A stretch of 64,000 bases of DNA, from assembly GCA_019634675.1 (NCBI GenBank), contig JAHCAX010000001.1, forward strand, positions 434,001 to 498,000, written 5' to 3'. Made by a program: the position numbers and the translations under genes. Below, one piece after another: positions 8,531 to 15,344 of this stretch. Under the pieces are notes generated by a model. The model saw nothing but the letters and a program-made list of their open reading frames with translations, was not told the origin of the DNA and ran no database searches. The number at the start of each line of letters is the position of its first letter. Within the stretch, counting starts at the first letter, position 1. The stretch comes from Acherontichlamydia pituitae (GTDB lineage Bacteria; Chlamydiota; Chlamydiia; Chlamydiales; Rhabdochlamydiaceae).

Positions 8531-10094
8531 TGCAGATGCTGACATTCAAGACCTTGCACAGCGCTTCGGCATCCCTTTTTCACACGATTTGACCCAATAT
8601 CCTTTTGTTAAGGACAAGGTCCAGGTCCTCCCTTACGCTTTTGCCAAAGGCCATGCCGTTCTTCCCATCGATGAAAGGGAAGGAAAGCTGCTCGTCGCCC
8701 ACCTGCGCCCATTTGATCTCGAGGTTTTAGAAGAGGTCCGATGTATTGCAGGGCGGGAGATCCAGGAAATTTTGACAACGAAAAAGGCGATCGAAGAGGC
8801 CATCGAACTCTGCTACCATCAAAAAGACAACGTCGCTTCCGAACTGATCGCCACCCTTAATTTAGAGCCTTCTCTGACCGCGGATGAGGAGGAGGGGTAT
8901 GACCTGTTGGAGCAGCATGCCTTATCGCCTGTCATTCAGCTTTTGAATGTGATGCTTGCGGAAGCGATCCAGCAGGGCGCCTCCGACATCCATTTTGAAC
9001 CGATGGAAAATGGCATCGGAGTCCGGTACCGGATCGACGGCGTTCTTCAGATGCGCCACTCCCCTCCTAAAGATTACCAATCGCAGCTGATCACCCGCAT
9101 CAAGGTCATGGCGCGTTTGGACATCGCCGAACACCGGCTGCCTCAAGACGGAAGGATCAAGCTCAAGCTGGGAGGGCGGCAGATCGACTTTCGCGTGAGC
9201 ACAGTCCCTGTCGTATATGGAGAAAGGATCGTCTTAAGGATTTTGGACAAGAGCAATGTCCTTCTGGGATTGAACAAGATCGGAATGAGGGCTTCTACTC
9301 TTGCAGAATTTGGCAAACAGATCCGATTGAGCGAAGGGATTGTCCTGGTGACCGGGCCTACGGGCAGCGGAAAGACGACCACCCTTTATAGCGCCCTTTC
9401 GGAGATCAACTCCTCCGAAACGAACATCATGACCATTGAAGATCCTGTCGAATACAAGCTTCAAGGGATGGCCCAGATCGGCGTAAACCATAAGATCAAC
9501 CTTAACTTCGCCACGGGCCTCCGCCATATTTTGCGCCAAGACCCCGACGTGATCATGATCGGCGAGATCCGCGATAAGGAAACCGCAGAGATTGCCATCC
9601 AGTCTTCGTTAACGGGACACTTGGTCCTCAGCACTTTGCACACCAATGACGCCCCTTCTGCATTGACACGCCTTGTCGATATGGGGATCGAGCCGTACCT
9701 GCTCTCCTCGTCTGTCGTCGCTGTCCTTGCCCAGCGGCTCGTCAGAATGAACTGCCCTCTCTGCACTTCGAGTTATATTCCTTCCGATCAAGAGCTTGCC
9801 GAACTACGAGTCGGCCGCGACCAGCTCATTGATAACAAGCTCTATAAAGGGAAGGGATGCCCCTCTTGCTACCAATCGGGATATAAAGGACGGCATGGGA
9901 TTTATGAACTGATGGTCGTCACAGGCGCGATCAAGCAGCAGCTGCTCAAGAGCGCCGATGCGATGGAGCTGCAGCGCGTCGCCCTGGAAAAAGGGATGAC
10001 GAGCCTCCGTCAAGAAGGCTCTTTGCTGGCTATCCAAGGGAAAACATCTTCTAGCGAAGTGCTCCGCGTGACCCGCGGATGCGAAGGAGACTAA
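8520..10094 (+). CDS. gspE: Type II secretion ATPase GspE
   Basis: A cytoplasmic secretion ATPase that powers pseudopilus assembly. Seen are an N1E-like domain (residues ~10-110), the Walker A motif GPTGSGKTT near residue 280, the Asp box, a Walker B region DPDVIMIGEIRD, the His box (STLHTNDAPSA), and the zinc-binding tetracysteine (CPLC near 415 and CPSC about 35 residues later) typical of GspE/PilB. ATG 8520 is taken as the start because it is the first ATG; a TTG at 8511 in frame would add three residues and neither has a strong ribosome site. The start overlaps the end of gspD, so coupling is likely. Confidence 0.95.
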   Translation: MTTNADADIQDLAQRFGIPFSHDLTQYPFVKDKVQVLPYAFAKGHAVLPIDEREGKLLVAHLRPFDLEVLEEVRCIAGREIQEILTTKKAIEEAIELCYHQKDNVASELIATLNLEPSLTADEEEGYDLLEQHALSPVIQLLNVMLAEAIQQGASDIHFEPMENGIGVRYRIDGVLQMRHSPPKDYQSQLITRIKVMARLDIAEHRLPQDGRIKLKLGGRQIDFRVSTVPVVYGERIVLRILDKSNVLLGLNKIGMRASTLAEFGKQIRLSEGIVLVTGPTGSGKTTTLYSALSEINSSETNIMTIEDPVEYKLQGMAQIGVNHKINLNFATGLRHILRQDPDVIMIGEIRDKETAEIAIQSSLTGHLVLSTLHTNDAPSALTRLVDMGIEPYLLSSSVVAVLAQRLVRMNCPLCTSSYIPSDQELAELRVGRDQLIDNKLYKGKGCPSCYQSGYKGRHGIYELMVVTGAIKQQLLKSADAMELQRVALEKGMTSLRQEGSLLAIQGKTSSSEVLRVTRGCEGD

Positions 10095-10099
10095 AAACA

Positions 10100-11284
10100 A
10101 TGCCCCTGTTCCGATACCGAGCTGTAACGGCGGAAGGGAAGGCTTTCAATGGAGTCATCGAAGCCGACTCCCTCCCTGTCGCAAAAGAGAAGCTGCGCAA
10201 GAACCAAGTGTATATCACGGAACTTTTTGCGGTCGGCGAGAAGCGGGAAGAATTGACTCTTCCACCTCCTTTGCTCCTCGCGTTCACTCGGGAACTTGCC
10301 CAATTATTAAGGGCTGGCCTCCCTCTTTATGAAAGCCTGGTGACAATTGAGGAGAAGTACCGGCGGCATCCTAAGCACCCCCTGTTTTTGGACTTGTGCG
10401 ATCACCTTAAAGGCGGCTCCCATCTCTCGCTTGCCTTCAAACGCTACCCTAAAACATTCGATCAGATCTACCTGTCGATGGTCCAGGCTGCAGAGCAGAG
10501 CGGGAACTTGGCAGAGGTGTTCGAGCAGCTCGCCCAGCTTTTGCATCGCCAGCAAATCCTCAAAAAACAGATCCTGTCCACTCTGATCTATCCAGCTTTT
10601 TTAGGGGCCTTCTGCTTTTTGATCATTTGCGCCCTGTTCTTCTTCATCATCCCTTCGATGAAGGAGCTTTTAGAAGGTAGGAGCCTGCACCCGCTGACCC
10701 AGCTCGTGCTGAGCATCAGCAATTGGGCCAACCAGCATGTCCATTCCCTCCTCGTCACCTTTTGCTCCATTCCCCTTTTGCTCTGGTTTTTTCTTAAAAG
10801 ACCAAAGACCCGCCTCTATTTGCAGAAGTTAAGTTTCCAAGTCCCCTTTCTAAAGACGATCCTCCTCCATTCCAGCCTTGTCCGATTTTGCCGGACGCTG
10901 GCCATGCTGCTCGGCAGCGGAGTTCCCCTTCTCGAAGCCCTTGCCCATGCGCGGAGAATGCTGAACAACCTCCTCTTAGAACAGGTCGTCCAAGAAGCTG
11001 AAAAAAAAATTGTAGAAGGACAAAGGTTGAGCGCTGCATTGCAGTCTCAGAGCATTCTTCCCCCCCTTGTCATGAGAATGCTTGCATTAGCCGAAGAGAC
11101 TGGTAAAATGAAAGAAGCTTTTCTCAACCTTTCTGCAATTTATGAAGAAGAGTTAGAAAAGCACCTGGGCCAGCTGACGACTTTTTTACAGCCTGTCATG
11201 CTGATGATTTTAGGTGGAATTGTCGGATTTGTCATCTTGTCGATCCTTTTGCCGCTGACAGACGTCAATTCATTTATCAATTGA
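10100..11284 (+). CDS. gspF: Type II secretion inner-membrane platform protein GspF
   Basis: The polytopic platform protein that couples GspE to the pseudopilus. The N-terminus MPLFRYRAVTAEGKAFNGVI is the classical GspF opening. There are two T2SSF domains (~65-190 and ~265-390), each with a membrane helix (around 170-195 and 365-390) plus a central helix near 215-235, and the family motif FTRELAQLLRAGLPLYESL. The frame opens at ATG 10079, but ATG 10100 is preceded by GAAGGAG and matches family N-termini, so I choose it (394 residues). The gene follows gspE by a few bases. Confidence 0.93.
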   Translation: MPLFRYRAVTAEGKAFNGVIEADSLPVAKEKLRKNQVYITELFAVGEKREELTLPPPLLLAFTRELAQLLRAGLPLYESLVTIEEKYRRHPKHPLFLDLCDHLKGGSHLSLAFKRYPKTFDQIYLSMVQAAEQSGNLAEVFEQLAQLLHRQQILKKQILSTLIYPAFLGAFCFLIICALFFFIIPSMKELLEGRSLHPLTQLVLSISNWANQHVHSLLVTFCSIPLLLWFFLKRPKTRLYLQKLSFQVPFLKTILLHSSLVRFCRTLAMLLGSGVPLLEALAHARRMLNNLLLEQVVQEAEKKIVEGQRLSAALQSQSILPPLVMRMLALAEETGKMKEAFLNLSAIYEEELEKHLGQLTTFLQPVMLMILGGIVGFVILSILLPLTDVNSFIN

Positions 11285-11303
11285 ACTTAAGGAGACCCCC
11301 TCT

Positions 11304-11729
11304 ATGCTGTGCCGCACGAAGAAACAGACCCTGACTCTGCTGGAGATCATGATTGTGATCTTTCTGATTGGACTTATTGGAAGCGTCATTGGATACAATA
11401 TGAAAGGGAGCCTCGAAGAGGGAAAGGCATTTAAGACGGAGCGCACGATCGAAAAACTGCATGATATTCTGATGCTCGAGGTTGCAAAGGGATATTCTAT
11501 CGATGAGGTGATATCCGATGTTCCCCGTTTCCTAAAAAACTCAGGTCTTGTAAAAGATCCTAAAAACCTAGTTGTTGATGGATGGAACCAAAAATTTGAT
11601 ATCCATCCCGATCAGCACGGCACGGATATTACGATTAAATCCAAAGCCCACGATAATTACCTAAACCGCAAAAAAGCTAACTTAGGACACCATTCTAAAA
11701 ATGAGGAAGCTGAGCTCCAAGAAGAGTAA
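11304..11729 (+). CDS. GspG-like major pseudopilin with atypical processing site
   Basis: A 141-residue pseudopilin. The N-terminus is MLCRTKKQTLTLLEIMIVIF: a short basic leader, then a LTLLE start with the essential Glu at +5 and a long hydrophobic helix, followed by a small globular domain (about residues 45-141). It is preceded by AAGGAGA and overlaps the next gene by 29 bases. The size and position after gspF identify it as the GspG equivalent. The residue at -1 is Thr where prepilin peptidase substrates nearly always have Gly. I recall that Chlamydia has a similar small gene after gspF (CT569). Confidence 0.8.
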   Translation: MLCRTKKQTLTLLEIMIVIFLIGLIGSVIGYNMKGSLEEGKAFKTERTIEKLHDILMLEVAKGYSIDEVISDVPRFLKNSGLVKDPKNLVVDGWNQKFDIHPDQHGTDITIKSKAHDNYLNRKKANLGHHSKNEEAELQEE

Positions 11730-12276
11730 AAAAAGTTTTACTCTCATCGAGATCATGATCGCCCTTTTTATCCTCGGCCTCGCGGCTGCAGGGATCGGAT
11801 GGCACATTACCCGGTTGACTTCCCACCACCGCTTTCAAGCTGAAGCGGTCGACATCTGTCTTGCCTTTCAGGAAGCTCAGTTCATCTCGGTCATCCATGA
11901 GACCGAGTGCGAGCTTTTGATCTATCCGGAAAAAGGGCGGCTTTTTTATCAGCTCAAGACCGATGAACCGGTTGCGATCATCGATCAAAAGCCAAAACTA
12001 TTGAAAGAGTCCCGTTTCATGACGCTCAACAATGCCAAGACTCCCCACGCATCTTTCAAAATCCTCTCGTCTGGCCGGATTGAGCCGACTGCGATCTTAG
12101 GCCTCCACCAAAAGGATCCTTCCGATTCCCAGCTTCAAGGGCTTTGGCTCGATTTGCAGACGCCTGTCCAGATCAAGATCTCACATGAAAAGCCGCAGAA
12201 AGCCGCAGCTTCTCTGCCGCAAAAGCCAAGCATAAAAGTCGAAACTCCTCAAATACCCTCTAACCCAACGAGGTAG
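11701..12276 (+). CDS. Second pseudopilin-like protein (GspH/I type)
   Basis: A 191-residue protein with a very basic leader (MRKLSSKKSKKS), the pseudopilin motif FTLIEIMIALFILG with Glu at +5, a single hydrophobic helix to about residue 33, and a beta-rich domain ending in a lysine- and proline-rich tail. It resembles minor pseudopilins of the GspH/GspI group. Serine is at -1 instead of glycine. It overlaps the upstream pseudopilin by 29 bases and ends 2 bases before the PEBP-like gene, so it is the last recognisable secretion gene of the operon. No GspL, GspM or prepilin peptidase follows. Confidence 0.75.
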   Translation: MRKLSSKKSKKSFTLIEIMIALFILGLAAAGIGWHITRLTSHHRFQAEAVDICLAFQEAQFISVIHETECELLIYPEKGRLFYQLKTDEPVAIIDQKPKLLKESRFMTLNNAKTPHASFKILSSGRIEPTAILGLHQKDPSDSQLQGLWLDLQTPVQIKISHEKPQKAAASLPQKPSIKVETPQIPSNPTR

Positions 12277-12278
12277 CA

Positions 12279-12740
12279 ATGTTGCTGACATCACCTGCTT
12301 TTGAAAATGGCGGAAAAATTCCCAGCGAATACACTTGCGATGGTCCGAACATCAACCCAGAGCTCAACATATCGGGTTTGGGGTCCCAGGCAAAGTGCTT
12401 AGTGCTGATCATGGACGATCCCGACGTTCCCGAGTTCGTCAGAAAAGATAAGATGTATGTCCATTGGGTCGTATTCAACATCCCACCGAATACAACGAGG
12501 ATCCCCAAAAACTCACAGCCCCACGGCACCCCTGGCATGAACACAGGGAACCTGTTGAACTACTACGGTCCTTGCCCTCCTGATCGGGAGCATCGCTACT
12601 ACTTCAAACTCTATGCAGTGGACAAAATGCTCGATCTTCCCCGCGGTGCAACCAAGCCCGATGTGGAAAAGGCTATGGAAGGCCACATTTTAGGCAAAGC
12701 CGAGCTAATGGGCCGCTATGAAAGGCTCGCCCGCTCGTAA
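12279..12740 (+). CDS. YbhB/YbcL family (PEBP / Raf-kinase-inhibitor-like) protein
   Basis: A 153-residue cytoplasmic protein of the phosphatidylethanolamine-binding-protein fold. The two family signatures are present: the DDPDVP ligand loop with HWVVFNIP downstream, and YYGPCPPDREHRYYFKLYAVD. Length equals the bacterial family norm. Bacterial members have no settled function; small-molecule or phosphate-ligand binding is proposed. It begins 2 bases after the pseudopilin stop and is probably cotranscribed with the secretion genes, though a functional connection is not implied. Confidence 0.9.
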   Translation: MLLTSPAFENGGKIPSEYTCDGPNINPELNISGLGSQAKCLVLIMDDPDVPEFVRKDKMYVHWVVFNIPPNTTRIPKNSQPHGTPGMNTGNLLNYYGPCPPDREHRYYFKLYAVDKMLDLPRGATKPDVEKAMEGHILGKAELMGRYERLARS

Positions 12741-12769
12741 TTGCCTCTTGCGTTTAAGAAATAAGTAAA

Positions 12770-12799
12770 TTGACAAAAAAAATCTTTAGTCCTTAAGGT
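12770..12799 (+). promoter_or_regulatory. Candidate sigma-70 promoter for the 12.8-kb membrane protein
   Basis: TTGACA at 12770-12775 and TAAGGT at 12794-12799 are separated by 18 bases. Initiation would fall near 12806, about 30 bases ahead of the start codon. Confidence 0.5.
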
Positions 12800-12836
12800 A
12801 AAATTTAGATACTCAATCAACCTTTTTGGAGGAGAG

Positions 12837-13217
12837 ATGATGCAAAACGCAATGTGGTTGGCCAGCATTTTTGGCCCATTAATGGTCATTAACGGCCTAT
12901 GGATGTTGTTTTACCATGACAACATTTCCAAAATCATGACCTCGATCAAAAACACTCCGGCGCTTTTTCATTGCTGCGCAATGATTAATTTGCTGCTCGG
13001 TTTGGCGATCGTCAGCCAATATAACATGTGGATGATGGCTCTGCCTGTTTTTGTCACTCTTCTAGGATGGTGGCTGATCATTCGCGGCGTCATGTCTCTT
13101 TTCGTGCCGCAAATGATGATCAAAATGATGATGGGCAAAGGCGTCAATACAAAGGCTTGGGGAGTAATCACCTTTGTTTGGGGACTTCTTCTTTGCTGGC
13201 TTGCATTTTGGATGTAA
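12837..13217 (+). CDS. Four-helix integral membrane protein, unknown function
   Basis: A 126-residue, very hydrophobic protein with four predicted membrane helices (about residues 7-25, 43-60, 63-88 and 107-125) and short polar loops. A strong GGAGG lies just upstream; the second of two adjacent ATGs (12840) has the better spacing. It is rich in methionine, and there is no recognisable transporter or enzyme motif. It has its own promoter-like sequence and is followed by a strong terminator, so it appears to be a single-gene transcription unit. I do not recognise a family. Confidence 0.7.
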   Translation: MMQNAMWLASIFGPLMVINGLWMLFYHDNISKIMTSIKNTPALFHCCAMINLLLGLAIVSQYNMWMMALPVFVTLLGWWLIIRGVMSLFVPQMMIKMMMGKGVNTKAWGVITFVWGLLLCWLAFWM

Positions 13218-13246
13218 TTGAAGTCTGCGATTTTAGAATCCATGAA

Positions 13247-13279
13247 GCGAACCTAAAATTTTAAGGTTCGCTTTTTTTT
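13247..13279 (+). terminator. Rho-independent terminator
   Basis: An 8-bp perfect stem (GCGAACCT at 13247-13254 with AGGTTCGC at 13264-13271), a 9-nt loop and a run of eight T. It closes the 12.8-kb gene. Confidence 0.88.
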
Positions 13280-13297
13280 ACCTTAAAAGGCTAGCCA

Positions 13298-14527
13298 ATG
13301 AGTAAGGCGACCATTTCCCTAATGCGGATAGCTCCATGCCTTCTTGCGATCATCATTGACAACCTCGGATTTGGACTTGTTTATCCGATGATGGCGAGCT
13401 TGCTGACTACTCAGACATCGCTTTTGCCGAATCCCTCGGCTCAAAGCGTCGATTTTTATTTAGGCCTCAGTTATCTGCTCTACCCTCTGTTCATGTTCTT
13501 TGGCGCTTCCTCCCTTGGAGACCTTTCCGACCTGTATGGAAGAAAAAAAATCATCCTGCTGTGCATGGGCGGACTGGCAGCCAGCTTTTTATGCATGGGG
13601 CTCGGAGTCACAGCCTCATCGCTATTCCTCATTTTGCTAGGAAGGGCGATGTCCGGCCTATTTGCCGGCTCGCAGCCCATTGTGCAAGCTTCGATAGTCG
13701 ATCAGAGCACGCCAAAAACAAAAGCCCTGAACATGAGCCTGATCGGTCTTACCTTATCGATAGGCTTGATCATCGGTCCAATTATCGGAGGGGTGTTCTC
13801 CGATAGCGCTATTGCAAAATCCTTTGGCTTCTCGACGCCGTTTTATCTCTGCGCTGTGATCAGCGCCTTATGCTTTGCCTGGATACAGTTTTCATTTGAA
13901 GAGACCTTTCGCAAAACACGGGCCAAGACCCTCGATTTTCTCCGTCCCCTTAGGATCTTCTTCCTTGCATTTCAGAATGCGAAGCTAAGGTCCATCTCTT
14001 TTATCTTTCTTATCATGCAAGTAGGGTTCTCCCTCTTTTTCACGATCGCCCTCATCTACCTCAAGAAGGCGTTCGGGTATGCCAACTGGGAGCTCGGCAT
14101 GTACAACGGCTGGATCGGAGTGGGATTCACGTTCGGGATGTTCTTTGTGGCAAGAAGAGTTGCTGGAAAATATCCCGCGGAGAAGATTGCCGCTGTTTCG
14201 ATGCTCGTCACAGCCATTGGCCAAATCCTTTTCTTTTTCCCGCTGTCGCAAGTTTCGGTATGGGTCCTGGCTTTTCCGATTGCAGCATCCGATATGCTTG
14301 CCTATACGGCCATGCTGACCTCGTTTTCCAACATTGCCGATGCCAAGTCGCAAGGCTGGGTCATGGGGATAGCCGTTGCCGTGATGTCGGTAGCATGGGT
14401 GATCTCAGGATTTGGGACCAACCTGCTCGATCTCATGAGCGCAAACCAGATTGTAGGGATCGGAGGCGCATTGCTCCTCTTTTCAGGAACGATGATGCTC
14501 GGCTACGCCCGTCGGCATGCTAAATGA
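13298..14527 (+). CDS. Major facilitator superfamily transporter
   Basis: A 409-residue carrier with 12 predicted membrane helices. The loop between helices 2 and 3 carries the MFS motif A (GDLSDLYGRKK) and the N-terminal helix has the IDNLGFGLVYPMM pattern seen in the TetA/DHA1 drug:proton antiporter group. Substrate cannot be read from the sequence. A ribosome site (AAAAGG) precedes ATG 13298, only 20 bases after the terminator, so either some read-through from 12.8 kb or an unseen promoter drives it. A second TetA-like MFS gene lies at 38.5-39.8 kb; the two are similar in layout but not close copies. Confidence 0.88.
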   Translation: MSKATISLMRIAPCLLAIIIDNLGFGLVYPMMASLLTTQTSLLPNPSAQSVDFYLGLSYLLYPLFMFFGASSLGDLSDLYGRKKIILLCMGGLAASFLCMGLGVTASSLFLILLGRAMSGLFAGSQPIVQASIVDQSTPKTKALNMSLIGLTLSIGLIIGPIIGGVFSDSAIAKSFGFSTPFYLCAVISALCFAWIQFSFEETFRKTRAKTLDFLRPLRIFFLAFQNAKLRSISFIFLIMQVGFSLFFTIALIYLKKAFGYANWELGMYNGWIGVGFTFGMFFVARRVAGKYPAEKIAAVSMLVTAIGQILFFFPLSQVSVWVLAFPIAASDMLAYTAMLTSFSNIADAKSQGWVMGIAVAVMSVAWVISGFGTNLLDLMSANQIVGIGGALLLFSGTMMLGYARRHAK

Positions 14528-14550
14528 AAGATATTGACGGCTTATTAAGC

Positions 14551-15087
14551 TTATTTCTTTTTGGAAGGAAGCTTGATGGTTTTTCCATCAACGACAAAGA
14601 TTCCTTTGCCGCAGTGATGGATTGTAAGAGGTCTTTTTTTGGAAGGCCTGATCCATGCTTTGACGACCTCGAGAATGAACATGTTGTATTTGCCAGCCAG
14701 TTTCATATCGATCACTTTGCATTCAAAATTAGCGTAGCAATCTGAGAGAAGGGGAGCGTTCACCACCGCGCCTGCATCATGCTTAAGATTAAATTTTTTG
14801 AACTTATCCACCTTGCTTCCTGAAACGTTTCCAACTTCTACAGCTTTTTTAGCCAATTCAAGCGTTGGGATATTAATGACGCACTCCTTAGATTGTTTTA
14901 AGATTCCGAAGGTATAGTTTTGATCGCTGACGATACAAGCAAGGATGGGCGGCGCAAAATCGATCATCATGTGCCATGACATGGTCATGATGTTGGCCTT
15001 CCCTTTATGAAAAGTTGTGACCATTGTCACAGGGCCAGGTTCAATCAGCCGGTAGACTTGGGATAATGGGAGGTTTTTTTTCTTCAT
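14551..15087 (-). CDS. Flavin reductase-like / FMN-binding split-barrel protein
   Basis: A 178-residue protein with the flavin reductase-like domain: GPVTMVTTFHKGKANIMTMS near residues 18-37 (the FMN-binding strand-loop), PPILACIVSDQNYTFGILK, and ECVINIPTLELAKKA. Such proteins bind FMN and serve as NAD(P)H:flavin reductases or uncharacterised FMN proteins. The C-terminal tail ends KLPSKKK. It is convergent with the MFS gene and divergent from the MORN protein gene. The exact reaction is not deducible. Confidence 0.82.
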   Translation of the reverse strand: MKKKNLPLSQVYRLIEPGPVTMVTTFHKGKANIMTMSWHMMIDFAPPILACIVSDQNYTFGILKQSKECVINIPTLELAKKAVEVGNVSGSKVDKFKKFNLKHDAGAVVNAPLLSDCYANFECKVIDMKLAGKYNMFILEVVKAWIRPSKKRPLTIHHCGKGIFVVDGKTIKLPSKKK

Positions 15088-15285
15088 AAAAGAGTAAAAA
15101 ATATCTTGATCTTATGCAAACATCTGAGCAAGCCAATAGACCGCAAAAGCTTCCATTGCCCCCCCTCAAACCTTTTGTATGCTATTTGCCCATTTTAGTA
15201 ATTACGGAAGCTTTGGATCTTTACCGTTCCTCCTTCTTTTCATGTTCAGGACAACTTTAAGTTAAACCTAAGGAAAATTCCTGCC

Positions 15286-15313
15286 TTGTTCGAAAGGCTC
15301 CCCTTTATATAAT
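15286..15313 (+). promoter_or_regulatory. Sigma-70-type promoter of the MORN-repeat gene
   Basis: TTGTTC at 15286-15291, a 16-base spacer and a perfect TATAAT at 15308-15313. Predicted initiation near 15320 leaves a leader of about 25 bases before ATG 15345 and excludes an initiator far upstream. Confidence 0.72.
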
Positions 15314-15344
15314 ATTAGCAAAAAAAATCTCGATGAGGGACGCC

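Noticed and set aside
13298..14527. Reading the TetA-like transporter as a tetracycline-resistance gene
   Set aside because: Motif A and fold are shared by all DHA1 carriers; no evidence for the substrate.
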